A program made the translations under genes and the position numbers. The notes under the pieces were generated by a model. The model did not search any database and was not told where the DNA came from. It saw only the letters and a program-made list of their open reading frames with translations. A stretch of 64,000 nucleotides of DNA, taken from the NCBI RefSeq assembly GCF_023701695.1, contig NZ_JAJOZC010000001.1, positions 2,294,001 through 2,358,000 on the forward strand, given 5' to 3'. Positions 47,329 to 57,264 of this stretch are shown here, piece after piece; position 1 is the first letter of the stretch, and the number at the start of each line of letters is the position of its first letter. Source of the DNA: Streptomyces sp. RKAG290 (GTDB lineage Bacteria > Actinomycetota > Actinomycetes > Streptomycetales > Streptomycetaceae).

Positions 47329-47478
47329 TCGAGCGGACGGGGGCCCAGGGATGGGGGGCCACGCGGCTGACGTGGACCCGAAGGGGAGCCAGGAACTGAG
47401 GACCACCCAGCCGAAGTGGGCCCGACGGGGCTCAGGGCTTCGGGGACACGCGGCTGACGTGGACCCGACGGCGCACGC
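47308..47478. repeat. Imperfect tandem duplication of about 87 bp at the 3' end of the GH65 gene
   Basis: The last codons of the GH65 gene and the following bases are repeated about 85 nt downstream (CACCCAGCCG at 47319 and 47404), and CACGCGGCTGACGTGGACCC occurs at 47360 and 47447. The second unit is non-coding. Confidence 0.55.
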
Positions 47479-47488
47479 GGACGGAGGC

Positions 47489-48403
47489 TCACGCGACCCT
47501 GGACGAGCGCTCCCCGTCCACCGGCGTACCGATACCGGCCGCCGGCCGCCGGGCCCTCGGCCTGCCGAGGAGGATCCCGCCCAGCACCAGGGCGAGCCCG
47601 CACACCTGCCGGAGGGTGAGCGACTCGCCGGCCAGCGCGGTGCCGAGCAGCACTCCGGTCACCGGGTTGAGCAGCCCGACCAGGCCGACGGTCGCGGCGG
47701 GCAGGTGGCGCAGGCCCGTGAACCAGGCGGCGAACGCGACGGCGGTGGCCACCACGGTGACGTATCCGAATCCGAGGACGGCCGGCCCGTCGAGTGCGGG
47801 CGGCGCGCCCTCCACCGCGACCGCGAGGGGCAGCAGCAGAAGTCCGCCGGCGATCAGCTGCCAGGCTGTCGAGGCGAGTACGTCGGCCCCGGAGCCCCAG
47901 CGCTTGGCGAGGATGTAGCCGAGGGACGACATCAGCATGGCGGCAACCGAGGCCAGCACTCCGCGGGCGTCGACGGAGACCGACCCGGTCAGCAGCATGA
48001 GGCACACGCCTCCGATGCCCGCCGCGGCACCCAGCAGGGGCAGCAGTCCCGGCCGTTCCGCGACCAGGGCCCAGGCGATCAGCATCATGGCCACCGGCGA
48101 GGCCGCCATGATCGTCGAAGCGGTGCTGGTGGGCAGCAGCTGCGCGGCGACGTACACGAGGGCGAAGAATGCGCCCATGTTGAGGACGCCGAGGACCGCC
48201 GCCTTCCACCACCAGGAGCCGCGCGGCAGTTCGCGGCGGACGGCCAGGAGCAGCAGCCCGGCGGGCAGGGCCCTGATCGCGGCCCCGTACAGCGGGGTCC
48301 CGGTGGGCAGATAGGCGTGCGTGACGTAGTAGTTCGTGCCCCACGCCACCGGTGCGATCGCCGTGACCAGCACCCACCGCAAAGTAGCTTCCATGGAAAT
48401 CAT
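47489..48403 (-). CDS. EamA/DMT-family transporter
   Basis: The 304-residue permease has about ten helices in two EamA repeats (WVLVTAIAPVAWGTNYYVTH; LIAGGLLLLPLAVAVEG; FAAWFTGLRHLPAATVGLVGLLNPVTGVLLG). ATG 48403 and ATG 48394 are both possible, the former with GGAAGG just upstream; both lie inside the operator region shared with the divergent marR gene. It probably exports a metabolite or drug under MarR control. Confidence 0.9.
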   Translation of the reverse strand: MISMEATLRWVLVTAIAPVAWGTNYYVTHAYLPTGTPLYGAAIRALPAGLLLLAVRRELPRGSWWWKAAVLGVLNMGAFFALVYVAAQLLPTSTASTIMAASPVAMMLIAWALVAERPGLLPLLGAAAGIGGVCLMLLTGSVSVDARGVLASVAAMLMSSLGYILAKRWGSGADVLASTAWQLIAGGLLLLPLAVAVEGAPPALDGPAVLGFGYVTVVATAVAFAAWFTGLRHLPAATVGLVGLLNPVTGVLLGTALAGESLTLRQVCGLALVLGGILLGRPRARRPAAGIGTPVDGERSSRVA

Positions 48404-48423
48404 TATGCCTTCCGTGGAAGCTA
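48385..48423. promoter_or_regulatory. Double MarR operator in the EamA/marR divergent promoter
   Basis: TAGCTTCCATGGAA (48385-48398) and TTCCGTGGAAGCTA (48410-48423) are inverted copies (13 of 14 matching), and each contains its own palindrome TTCCRTGGAA. The two palindromes are 21 bp apart, two helical turns. A -10-like TATAGT (48422-48427) would start a marR transcript at the ATG, so it may be leaderless. Confidence 0.65.
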
Positions 48424-48433
48424 TAGTGAAGTC

Positions 48434-48958
48434 ATGCCGGATTCCACCGCCCCCGAACCCCTGGACCACGTCGCGCGCATCCAGGCCGAGTGGTCCCGCG
48501 AACGCCCGGACCTCGATGTGAGCCCGCAGGGCGTGATCGGGCGCCTGCACCGGCTGGCCGGGCTCCTCACCGAGGAGCTCTGCGTGGTGTACCGGCGCTT
48601 CGGGCTGAGCGAGGGCGAGTTCGACGTGCTGGCCGCGCTGCGACGGGCCGGTGAGCCGTTCGAGCGGGCCCCCGGGGAGCTGGCCGCGCACACCATGGTC
48701 ACCACCGGCGCGATGACCAAGCGCGTCGACCGCCTGGAGCGCGCCGGCCTGGTCACCCGCCGCCGAGCGGCCGAGGACGGGAGGGGCCGGGTGGTCGCCC
48801 TCACCCGCGCGGGCCGCGAGCTGATCGACCAGGCGTTCACGGAGCACATGCGCAACGAACGCCGTCTCCTCAGGACCCTGACCGAGGACGAGGCCGCGGC
48901 TCTGGAGCCACTCCTGACCACGTGGCTGGCACGGGTGGAACCGCCACAGGCGGGCTGA
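48434..48958 (+). CDS. MarR-family transcriptional regulator
   Basis: The 174-residue regulator has a winged helix with RRFGLSEGEFDVLAALRRAGEP, MVTTGAMTKRVDRLERAGLVTR and an AEDGRGRVVALTRAGRELI wing. ATG 48434 is placed 7 nt after a TATAGT -10-like hexamer, so translation may be from a leaderless message. It is divergent from the EamA transporter and the intervening paired palindromes are its likely binding sites. The ligand is presumably exported by the transporter. Confidence 0.92.
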   Translation: MPDSTAPEPLDHVARIQAEWSRERPDLDVSPQGVIGRLHRLAGLLTEELCVVYRRFGLSEGEFDVLAALRRAGEPFERAPGELAAHTMVTTGAMTKRVDRLERAGLVTRRRAAEDGRGRVVALTRAGRELIDQAFTEHMRNERRLLRTLTEDEAAALEPLLTTWLARVEPPQAG

Positions 48959-49161
48959 GAGGGCCGCCTGCCTCCGCAGGGCCCGTCCCTCCGCATGGCC
49001 TGCCCCCACCTCCGGAGACTGCCCGCACCCCCACCCGCCGGTCGCACTGCCCGCCGGCGCGGGACATCACTCCGGCTGCCCCAGCTACCCGGCTACCACA
49101 GCCACCCTGGCCGCCCCGGCCACCCACGCCGACCGGAGCCGGGTCGAGACCCGCGCCGGGC

Positions 49162-50433
49162 TCACTCGTTCGCCGGACGCGCGCCCGCCACCACCACGAC
49201 CCCGCCGATGACCGCCAGCCCCATGAGGACGCCGCCGAAGACTGTGGCCCCGCCGGTGAGTCCCACCGCGTCGCTCAGGTAGCCGGCGGACACGGGCAGG
49301 ATGCCGGCCAGAAGGTACCCGCCGATGTTGAACGCCGCGTTGGCCTCGGCCAGGCGCCATGGCGGAACCGCCGAGTTGAGCAGCGACAGGCCACCGAGTT
49401 GCCCCATCCCCTGCCCCGCACCGGCCAGCAGGGCAGCGGCGACGAGGAGCGGCACCGACGAGACGTGCACGGCGACGATCAGCGCGACCGTACTCGTCAC
49501 GACACTCGCCGCTCCGGCCACGAGAATGACGCGGATGCGCAGCCTCCGTACCGCGAACTGGACCAGGGTGGCGGCGAGGAACATGACGAACGCCATGGCA
49601 CCCGCAACGATCCGGTTCGTCGCGCCCAACAGGCCGGACAGCAGCGAGGGGCCGAGGGAGAGCACGAAGGACGTCGCGGTGATGCCGGGGGCGAACACGG
49701 CGACACCCAGCACGAGTTGCCGGCCGCTGCCTCGCGGGACACCGGGCACCCGCACCCAGGCACCCCGTTCCGGTGCCGCGAGCCGCGGGAGGGGCATGCG
49801 CAGCACGGCGAGAACGGCAGAGGCCAGGAGGGCAGCTTCGACAACGAAGACGGTGACGGTGGGCGCGGGCAGCGTTTCGGAGAGCACCCCGGCGAGGAGC
49901 GGTCCCAGGCCGGCGCCGAAGACCATCGCGCAGGATGCCAGCAGGGCGGCGAGCCGCTTGCGCTCCGGGCCTGCCACGTCGGTCACCGCGGCCATTCCCG
50001 CCGAGACGGCCGCTCCCACAGCGATCCCGCTGAAGAGCCTCGCCACGATCAGCGCCGCGACCGTGGAGGCGGTCGCGAAGACCGCGCAGGCGGCCAGGGC
50101 GAGCGCGAGCGCGGGCAGGAGCACATGTGTGCGTCCGAGCCGGTCCGAGACGACGCCGGAGACCAGCAGCGACCCGAGCAGCCCGACGATGTAGAACGCG
50201 AAGATCACGGTCAGCATGCCCTTGGAGAAGCCGATGTCGCGCTGCCACAGCACGTAGAGCGGCGTCGCCGCGTTGGACAGGACGAAGACCGCCGCGACCG
50301 GCCACGCCGCCAGCCACACCCACCACAGGGGCGCGGCCCGTCGCCCCGCACCGGCCCCCTCCGCTCCCCCGGCAACCCCGCTCGCCCGCCCCTCACCGAC
50401 AGTCCGCCCACGCACGGTCCGCACTCCTGACAT
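49162..50433 (-). CDS. MFS transporter
   Basis: The 423-residue permease has 12 predicted helices. WWVWLAAWPVAAVFVLSNAATPLYVLWQ is the first; the motif-A-like loop is GVVSDRLGRTHVLL, and GPERKRLAALLASCAMVFGAGLGPLLAG follows the central loop. It diverges from an ArsR-like regulator gene, and the two tandem GTACGA/TCGTAC operators between them suggest regulation by it. Drug or sugar export cannot be told from sequence. Confidence 0.9.
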   Translation of the reverse strand: MSGVRTVRGRTVGEGRASGVAGGAEGAGAGRRAAPLWWVWLAAWPVAAVFVLSNAATPLYVLWQRDIGFSKGMLTVIFAFYIVGLLGSLLVSGVVSDRLGRTHVLLPALALALAACAVFATASTVAALIVARLFSGIAVGAAVSAGMAAVTDVAGPERKRLAALLASCAMVFGAGLGPLLAGVLSETLPAPTVTVFVVEAALLASAVLAVLRMPLPRLAAPERGAWVRVPGVPRGSGRQLVLGVAVFAPGITATSFVLSLGPSLLSGLLGATNRIVAGAMAFVMFLAATLVQFAVRRLRIRVILVAGAASVVTSTVALIVAVHVSSVPLLVAAALLAGAGQGMGQLGGLSLLNSAVPPWRLAEANAAFNIGGYLLAGILPVSAGYLSDAVGLTGGATVFGGVLMGLAVIGGVVVVAGARPANE

Positions 50434-50454
50434 GACGAATCCCCATCCCCTCCA

Positions 50455-50500
50455 GTACGAATAAAGTCGAACTTAGCATGCAGTACGATCAGAGTCGTAC
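50455..50500. promoter_or_regulatory. Two tandem operators between MFS and HTH-regulator genes
   Basis: GTACGATCAGAGTCGTAC (50483-50500) is a perfect 6-bp inverted repeat with 6-nt spacer. GTACGAATAAAGTCGAAC (50455-50472) is a one-mismatch copy 28 bp to the left. Both lie between the divergent starts at 50433 and 50529. Confidence 0.65.
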
Positions 50501-50528
50501 AAAGGAATCGAGTCGTGAGGAGCCGGCC

Positions 50529-50909
50529 GTGTCACCGATCGCGAACGCCGTACCTGCCGTCAAGTCGCTTCCGGAGCCGGCCGGCCTGCCCGAGCCACTG
50601 CCCGAGCCGGCGGTGGGCGCCTTGCGACTGGAGGCGGTGCTGGGAGCGCTGAGCGACCCACTGCGACTGACCATCGTCCGCAAGCTGCTGCTCGAATCGG
50701 AGCAGTTCGACCACTCCTGCGGCTGGTTCGGCCTCGACCGGCCCAAGTCGTCACTCACGCACCACTTCAAGGCACTCCGCGAGGCGGGGATCACGCGGCA
50801 GCGCCAGTACGGCCTGGAGCGCCGCAGCCACGTACGCGTCGCCGACCTCAACACCCGCTTCCCGGGCCTGCTGGACCTGGTGGCCGCGTGGGAGCCGGAC
50901 GCAAGCTAG
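50529..50909 (+). CDS. ArsR-like helix-turn-helix transcriptional regulator
   Basis: The 126-residue regulator has a Pro/Glu-rich N-terminus (LPEPAGLPEPLPEPAVG), then a winged helix: EAVLGALSDPLRLTIVRKLL, CGWFGLDRPKSSLTHHFKALREAGI and RQYGLERRSHVRVADL. GTG 50529 is chosen because GAGGAG lies 7 nt before it; ATG 50478 is in frame but would translate through an operator copy. There is no obvious metal-binding Cys pair. It probably represses the divergent MFS gene and itself. Confidence 0.87.
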   Translation: MSPIANAVPAVKSLPEPAGLPEPLPEPAVGALRLEAVLGALSDPLRLTIVRKLLLESEQFDHSCGWFGLDRPKSSLTHHFKALREAGITRQRQYGLERRSHVRVADLNTRFPGLLDLVAAWEPDAS

Positions 50910-51014
50910 ATCCCTGCGCCATGGCGCTTCGCATCCTGGCCAAGCTGACCGAGCTGGAAAGCGACCCGCTGGGCTTCCACACCACCGCCCTCGTGTCCCG
51001 CTTCTGCATGCCCG

Positions 51015-51359
51015 TCAGGCGGTTACCGCTGTGGCGAGCGTCGCGGTGGACAGGACCAGGAACAGCAGGGCACCGCCGAGCTGATGGTCGCGCACCCGCA
51101 GGTGGGTGATCACAGCGCCGATGAAGTACAGAACCAGGCCGGCCGCGGCCGCGACCCCGAAGGGCCGTACGACCAGGCCGGCCAGCAGGCCCAGCGAGGC
51201 CGCCCCCAGACAGGCGCCGAGCGGGTACATCCAGGACACCGGCACCTGGAGCCGCTCCGCAATGGCAACGATCGCGGGGTGTCGGGTGAAGTCCATATAG
51301 GCGCCGATGCCCGTCGCGGTGGCGGTCAGCAGGGTCAGGATCAGATACGCGGGGTACAT
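51015..51359 (-). CDS. DoxX-like membrane protein
   Basis: The 114-residue protein has four hydrophobic segments (YLILTLLTATATGIGAYMDF; MYPLGACLGAASLGLLAGLV; FGVAAAAGLVLYFIGAVITH; ALLFLVLSTATLATAV), the layout of the DoxX_2 group. AAAGGA precedes ATG 51359. It diverges from the LysR gene with only 79 nt between starts, so it is that regulator's likely target. Biochemical role unknown; DoxX relatives are tied to redox or quinone functions. Confidence 0.85.
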   Translation of the reverse strand: MYPAYLILTLLTATATGIGAYMDFTRHPAIVAIAERLQVPVSWMYPLGACLGAASLGLLAGLVVRPFGVAAAAGLVLYFIGAVITHLRVRDHQLGGALLFLVLSTATLATAVTA

Positions 51360-51438
51360 GGGGTTCCTTTCCGGATCACCTCCACCCTCGCGGGCCCCTG
51401 CCGTGGCGGTCCAATACCTGCATCCATAGCCTGATGGC

Positions 51439-52335
51439 ATGGATGTGGACACCCGGCTGCTGCGCTACTTCGCCATCGTGGCCGAGGAGGGCAACATCAC
51501 CCGTGCCGCGGAACGCCTGTTCATCGCGCAACCGTCCCTGACCAAGCAGATCAAGCAGCTCGAAACGACGCTGGGGGTGCAGCTCTTCGTCCGCTCGCGG
51601 GCCGGCATGGCGCTCACCGGGCCAGGTCGGGCACTGGCCGACCGTGTGCCGGCCCTGCTCGACGCACTCCACGAGGCGGTACGGGAGACCAAGGCCGCCG
51701 CGAGCCGGTCGGAGCAGATTCTGCGGGTCGGCATCATGGGCAGCGGAGCCAACGAGGCGACCCCCGCGATCATCGCGGCGTTCGGCGACCGCCGACCGGG
51801 CTGGCGGGTGGAGCTGCGGCAAGGCGTGTGGTCCGAGCCGACGGCAGGGCTGGCTGACGGGGGCGTCGATGCCGCGCTGCTGTATCTGCCCTTCCCCGGC
51901 CAGGAACGCTGGCGGGTGACCGAGCTGTTCACCGAGCCGCGCTGCGTGCTGCTGTCCTCCGGACATCGGCTGGCGGACCGGGCGTCGATCGCCTTCCGGG
52001 AGCTACGGGACGAGCCGTTCGTAGCCGCCCCGCCGGAGGCCGGTGAATGGCGCGACTGGTGGCTGGCGACCGACGCGCGCGAGGGCCACCCGCCCCGCAT
52101 CGGCGCCGAGACGCGCCATCCGGACGACTGGCTGAACGCCATCGCCAACGGCTACGGCATCGCGCTCGCCCCATCGGCGGCCGCCCGCTACTACCCCCGC
52201 CCCGGCATCATCCAGCGCCCCCTCACGGGCGTCGCGCCCTGCACCGTCGCCGTGGTCCGATCCCCGGCCGCCGACGCAGACCCTGCTGTCGAGGCCTTCG
52301 TCGACTCGTGCCTCACCGTGGTCGGGTCACGGTGA
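51439..52335 (+). CDS. LysR-family transcriptional regulator
   Basis: The 298-residue regulator has the winged helix MDVDTRLLRYFAIVAEEGNITRAAERLFIAQPSLT at the N-terminus and QIKQLETTLGVQLFVRS as linker helix, then a two-lobe effector domain (EQILRVGIMGSGANEATPAI; RCVLLSSGHRLADRASIAFREL). It diverges from the DoxX-like gene, the classic LysR arrangement. Ligand unknown. Confidence 0.93.
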   Translation: MDVDTRLLRYFAIVAEEGNITRAAERLFIAQPSLTKQIKQLETTLGVQLFVRSRAGMALTGPGRALADRVPALLDALHEAVRETKAAASRSEQILRVGIMGSGANEATPAIIAAFGDRRPGWRVELRQGVWSEPTAGLADGGVDAALLYLPFPGQERWRVTELFTEPRCVLLSSGHRLADRASIAFRELRDEPFVAAPPEAGEWRDWWLATDAREGHPPRIGAETRHPDDWLNAIANGYGIALAPSAAARYYPRPGIIQRPLTGVAPCTVAVVRSPAADADPAVEAFVDSCLTVVGSR

Positions 52336-52400
52336 CTGCTCCGGTCCGTTTCGCCAACCCCGCACTGGCGGTCTTGATTATGCGGCGAGGGTGACGGCGG

Positions 52401-52435
52401 GGGCTCGGGGCTCGGGGCTCGGGGCTCGGGGCTCG
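52401..52435. repeat. Five exact copies of GGGCTCG
   Basis: A 7-bp unit repeated five times in the 233-nt gap between the LysR and Uma2 genes. The rest of the gap has no convincing gene. Confidence 0.85.
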
Positions 52436-52568
52436 TAGAAGGTTCCGTCGCGGAGCATTGGCGAACAGGACGCTGATGCGCTGGACATACAGGACTCGGA
52501 GGTCTGACCACCACCACGAGCACGTCGACCTCGAGGCCCGGACCTCGCCGAGTCGCTACGGTTGAGCC

Positions 52569-53150
52569 ATGGCCGCACTGCCCGACTGGATGCGCCCGCC
52601 CCGCGCGGAAGGCTGGTTCGCAGAGGACCTGGACCGCCTCCCGAAAGCGCCGCGCCACACCGAGCTGATCGACGGAGCCCTCGTATTCATGCTGTCCCCG
52701 CAGCGGTGGTGGCACGGCCATCTCGTCACGATGCTCACCGTGGCTCTCATGGAGCAGGCGCCGGCCGACGTAAGGGTCGGACGGGATATGACCATCAAAC
52801 TCGATCAACGCAATCGGCCCGAGCCGGATCTGCTGGTGACGACGGCCGACTTCGACGGTGACCGCACCTGGTTCGCACCGGATGAAGTACGACTCGCCGT
52901 CGAGGTGGTCTCCCCCGAGTCCGCACACCGGGACCGCACGGTAAAGCTCCACAAATACGCAGAGGCCGGCATCCCGCACTACTGGCGCGTCGAGGACGAG
53001 GACGGAGCACCAATCGTCCACGTCTACGAACTCGACGAGCCGACCGCCACCTATGTACCCGTTGGCATCTTCAGGGGCTCGCTCAACCGTCCGGTGCCCT
53101 TCGAGATCAACCTCGACCTGGAAAAGCTCGCTCCACCCCGCCGCGGCTGA
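52569..53150 (+). CDS. Uma2-family (DUF820) putative endonuclease
   Basis: The 193-residue protein has a PD-(D/E)xK-like core: ELIDGALVFM, RPEPDLLVTT (Pro-Asp), VRLAVEVVSPES and RDRTVKLHKYAEAGIPHYWRV (Lys). Uma2 proteins are abundant in streptomycetes and cyanobacteria; the family is predicted to be nucleases but its role is unclear. It is a single gene with no partner, preceded by a 7-bp tandem repeat region. Confidence 0.9.
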   Translation: MAALPDWMRPPRAEGWFAEDLDRLPKAPRHTELIDGALVFMLSPQRWWHGHLVTMLTVALMEQAPADVRVGRDMTIKLDQRNRPEPDLLVTTADFDGDRTWFAPDEVRLAVEVVSPESAHRDRTVKLHKYAEAGIPHYWRVEDEDGAPIVHVYELDEPTATYVPVGIFRGSLNRPVPFEINLDLEKLAPPRRG

Positions 53151-53169
53151 GTCAGTACGGAAATGCGGT

Positions 53170-53199
53170 AGGGGCCGGACACACCCAAGTCCGACCCCT
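53170..53199. terminator. Imperfect hairpin between Uma2 and ychF
   Basis: AGGGGCCGGAC and GTCCGACCCCT pair except for two central bases, around an 8-nt loop, between convergent genes. Confidence 0.45.
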
Positions 53200-53244
53200 C
53201 TGACCAGCACTCTTGACGAGATAGCTAGCTTGCAGCAACCACCG

Positions 53245-54332
<1,088 letters not shown>

Positions 54333-54550
54333 GTTGGCGACTTCCTGAGGGGTGGGCGGGCTCGCAATGACGTCCGGCCCGGGTGGGCCGATTCTCCAGT
54401 TTACGGGCGGGCGCGAGCGCCTCACCACGGGTCCGGTCGGGTGCCGATCCGGTTCCCGTTGGGCCGTGTGGCATCGAACTCATCGCCAAGGTCGGCCAAA
54501 GCGCGTGTCCCGCACCTGATTCCTCCCGCCCGGCGACCTACGTTGTCCCG

Positions 54551-55200
54551 GTGGAGCAGCACAGGACACGTCCCCGCAGCGCAGGCAGACCCAGCAGGCC
54601 CCGCTGTCCCCGCTGGGGACCAAGGGAGCCAAGGAAACCATCGGCGACGGCGCCTCCGTGTACCGGGTGATGAGCACCCCGGCGGACCGGGGCCGCCCGG
54701 TCGCGCCCGTCGTGCTCGCCCTGCGGCGGCTGCCCAATCCCCGGCTCACCGGAATCGGCGCCGGTCTCTTCGCGGCCGCCGTCATGTTCGTGCTCGCCTG
54801 TGCGGACCGGCTGCTGTTCGACGGCTCGTCGGCCGTCTTCGGTGCACTGTTCCTGCCGGTCAGCGCGCTGACCGCGCTCTGGGTGCGGCCCGCGGACCTG
54901 GTGACCGCGCCGATCAGCGTGCCGATCGCGTTCGCCGTCGGCATCATCCCGATCTCGGGCGGCACGGGCGGCTTCGGCGGGCAGACGATGGCCGTCGTCA
55001 CCGCGCTGGCCGTCCACGCCGGCTGGCTTTACGGCGGAACGCTCATCGCCGGGCTCATCGCGTCCGTACGGAAGGTCCGGCTGATGCGGGCCCGGCAGCG
55101 GCGGATGCTGCTGGCCGCACAGACCGCGCGGGCCGCCGGGCAGCCGTCGCCCGCCCCCCGGGCGGCTGGACGCGCGCCGCGCCGGCCGTCCCAGCGGTAG
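54551..55200 (+). CDS. DUF6542-type membrane protein, probable frameshift near N-terminus
   Basis: The C-terminal 180 residues read cleanly from about 54658: four hydrophobic segments (RLTGIGAGLFAAAVMFVLAC; VFGALFLPVSALTALWV; APISVPIAFAVGIIPIS; AVVTALAVHAGWLYGGTLIAG) and a basic tail. The N-terminus seems to begin at GTG 54551 (MEQHRTR) in another frame; adding one C to 54572-54575 gives MEQHRTRPPQRRQTQQAPL and joins the two. As given, GTG 54658 or ATG 54670 are the usable starts. Function unknown; in streptomycetes such a gene lies beside ychF and ppgK. Confidence 0.75.
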
Positions 55201-55235
55201 TCCTCAGCGTCCGAGGGTCCCACCGGCCTGATCGA

Positions 55236-55270
55236 GGCCCCACCGGCCTGATCGATCCGCCGGTGGGGCC
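55236..55270. terminator. Bidirectional terminator between DUF6542 and ppgK genes
   Basis: Perfect 12-bp arms GGCCCCACCGGC and GCCGGTGGGGCC around an 11-nt loop at the convergence of the two genes. Confidence 0.8.
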
Positions 55271-55301
55271 CCGTACCGCGTCCGTCCTCGGGTGCGGACC
55301 C

Positions 55302-55358
55302 GACGTAGTCCCTGGCGCCCGATGTAGTCCCTAGTGCCTGACGTAGTCCCGTGGCAGC
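55302..55358. repeat. Three imperfect 19-bp tandem repeats
   Basis: Units beginning GAYGTAGTCCC at 55302, 55321 and 55340 sit between the terminator and the ppgK stop codon. Confidence 0.6.
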
Positions 55359-55366
55359 GTCGGCCG

Positions 55367-56103
55367 TCAGCTGCCCGCTGCCGCCATTGCCGCGCCCACG
55401 ATTCCGGCGTTGTTCTGCAGCTCCGCGGGCACCATCTCGGCCCTGACGTGCTCGATCAACGGCAGGAACTTCTCGGCCTTGCGGCTGACGCCGCCACCGA
55501 TGATGAACAGTTCGGGCGAGAACAGCATCTCCACGTGGGCCAGGTACTTCTGCACCCGGTGCGCCCAGTGGTGCCAGCTCAGGTCCTCGTCCTCCTTGGC
55601 CTTGGTGGAGGCGTGCTTCTCCGCGTCGTGGCCGTTGAGCTCCAGGTGGCCGAGCTCGGTGTTGGGCACGAGCTTTCCGTCGATGAAGAGCGCGCTGCCG
55701 ATGCCCGTGCCGAGTGTCAGCACGATGACCGTGCCCTTGCGGCCGCGCCCCGCACCGAAGGTCATCTCGGCGACGCCGGCCGCGTCCGCGTCGTTCAGCA
55801 CGGTGACCGGGAGGCTCAGCTTGCCGCTGAGCAGGGTGCGGGCGTCCAGGTCGATCCAGCCCTTGTCGACATTGGCCGCGGTACGGGTGACGCCGCCGGT
55901 GACGACTCCGGGGAACGTGATCCCCACCGGTCCCGACCAGTCGAAGTGACCGACCACCTCGGCCACGGCCCCGGCCACGTCCTCGGGTGTGGCCGGGTGG
56001 GGGTGAGTACTTTGTGGCGCTCCTGCGCCAGGTCTCCGCGGTCCAGGTCCACGGGAGCACCCTTGATCCCGGAACCGCCGATGTCCACGCCGAAGATCTC
56101 CAT
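55367..56103 (-). CDS. ppgK: Polyphosphate glucokinase, apparent frameshift
   Basis: The intact protein would have about 245 residues and phosphorylate glucose with polyphosphate or [22 protein letters not shown] (ROK phosphate-1 motif) and ERHKVLTP lie in one frame; [57 protein letters not shown] and [11 protein letters not shown] lie in the next. Adding one base to the five-G run 55999-56003 restores [19 protein letters not shown] 56103 is used; GTG 56112 is possible. It is 97 nt downstream of ispH on the same strand. Confidence 0.92.
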
Positions 56104-56200
56104 GCGATCCACGGTACGGGCACGCGGCCCGGCTCACTTCCCGGAACGGAAACCTGCACCCGAACCCGCACGCGAACCCGGCTCCAGGAGCCGGGAGCCG

Positions 56201-57190
56201 TCACTCGCCGGACAGTGCCGCCGCCTCAGCGCGCAGGTCCCGGCGGAGCTCCTTGGGCAGCGAGAAGATGATGGACTCCTCGGCCGCCTTCACGATCTCC
56301 ACGTCCTCGAAGCCCCGCTCGGACAGCCAGGCCAGGACGCCGTCGACCAGCACCTCGGGGACGGACGCACCAGAGGTGACACCGACTGTGGAGACGCCCT
56401 CCAGCCAGGACTCCTCGATCTCGTCGGCGAAGTCGACCAGATGGGCGTCGTTCGCGCCCGCGCCGAGGGCGACCTCGACCAGGCGGACCGAGTTGGAGGA
56501 GTTCTTCGAGCCGACGACGATCACCAGGTCGGCGTCCGAGCCCATCTGCTTCACCGCGATCTGACGGTTCTGCGTGGCGTAGCAGATGTCGTCGCTGGGC
56601 GGCGAGATCAGCAGCGGGAACTTCTCCTTGAGCGCGCCGACGGTCTCCATCGTCTCGTCCACGGAGAGCGTGGTCTGGGAGAGCCAGACCACCTTCGAGG
56701 GGTCCCGCACCTCGACGTTGCCGACGTCCTCGGGGCCGTCGACCAGCGTGATGTGCTCGGGCGCCTCGCCGGAGGTGCCGATGACCTCCTCGTGGCCCTC
56801 GTGGCCGATGAGGAGGATGTCGAAGTCGTCCTGCGCGAAGCGGACGGCTTCCTTGTGGACCTTGGTGACCAGGGGGCAGGTCGCGTCGATCGTGGCGAGC
56901 TTCCGCTCGGCCGCCTCCTGGTGCACGGTCGGGGCGACGCCGTGTGCGGAGAACATCACGATCGAGCCCTCGGGGACCTCCGCGGTCTCCTCGACGAAGA
57001 TCGCGCCCTTCTTCTCCAGGGTCTGTACCACGTACTTGTTGTGGACGATCTCGTGGCGTACGTAGACCGGGGAGCCGTACTGCTCCAGGGCCTTCTCCAC
57101 GGCGATCACGGCACGGTCCACGCCCGCGCAGTAGCCACGGGGAGCGGCGAGCAGGACGCGTCGGGGTGTCGTAGCAGTCATGCGTCCCAT
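56201..57190 (-). CDS. ispH: 4-hydroxy-3-methylbut-2-enyl diphosphate reductase (IspH/LytB)
   Basis: The 329-residue 4Fe-4S enzyme makes IPP and DMAPP in the last step of the MEP isoprenoid pathway. The three cluster Cys are in [22 protein letters not shown] and [21 protein letters not shown] and [12 protein letters not shown] carry further conserved active-site residues. Start 57190 ([12 protein letters not shown]) is kept; ATG 57181 is an equal alternative. It is divergent from the amino-acid permease gene. Confidence 0.97.
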   Translation of the reverse strand: MGRMTATTPRRVLLAAPRGYCAGVDRAVIAVEKALEQYGSPVYVRHEIVHNKYVVQTLEKKGAIFVEETAEVPEGSIVMFSAHGVAPTVHQEAAERKLATIDATCPLVTKVHKEAVRFAQDDFDILLIGHEGHEEVIGTSGEAPEHITLVDGPEDVGNVEVRDPSKVVWLSQTTLSVDETMETVGALKEKFPLLISPPSDDICYATQNRQIAVKQMGSDADLVIVVGSKNSSNSVRLVEVALGAGANDAHLVDFADEIEESWLEGVSTVGVTSGASVPEVLVDGVLAWLSERGFEDVEIVKAAEESIIFSLPKELRRDLRAEAAALSGE

Positions 57191-57264
57191 CGTAAGGCCG
57201 TACCGAACAGGCGCGGGGCCGACCGGGTCGGGAGACTGATCATCACGCTACCAACGGAGGATTC

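Noticed and set aside
50921..51014. Possible gene remnant reading MALRILAKLTELESDPLGFH
   Set aside because: About 30 protein-like residues, but no ribosome-binding site, and it runs into the antisense of the DoxX-like gene; too short to call.
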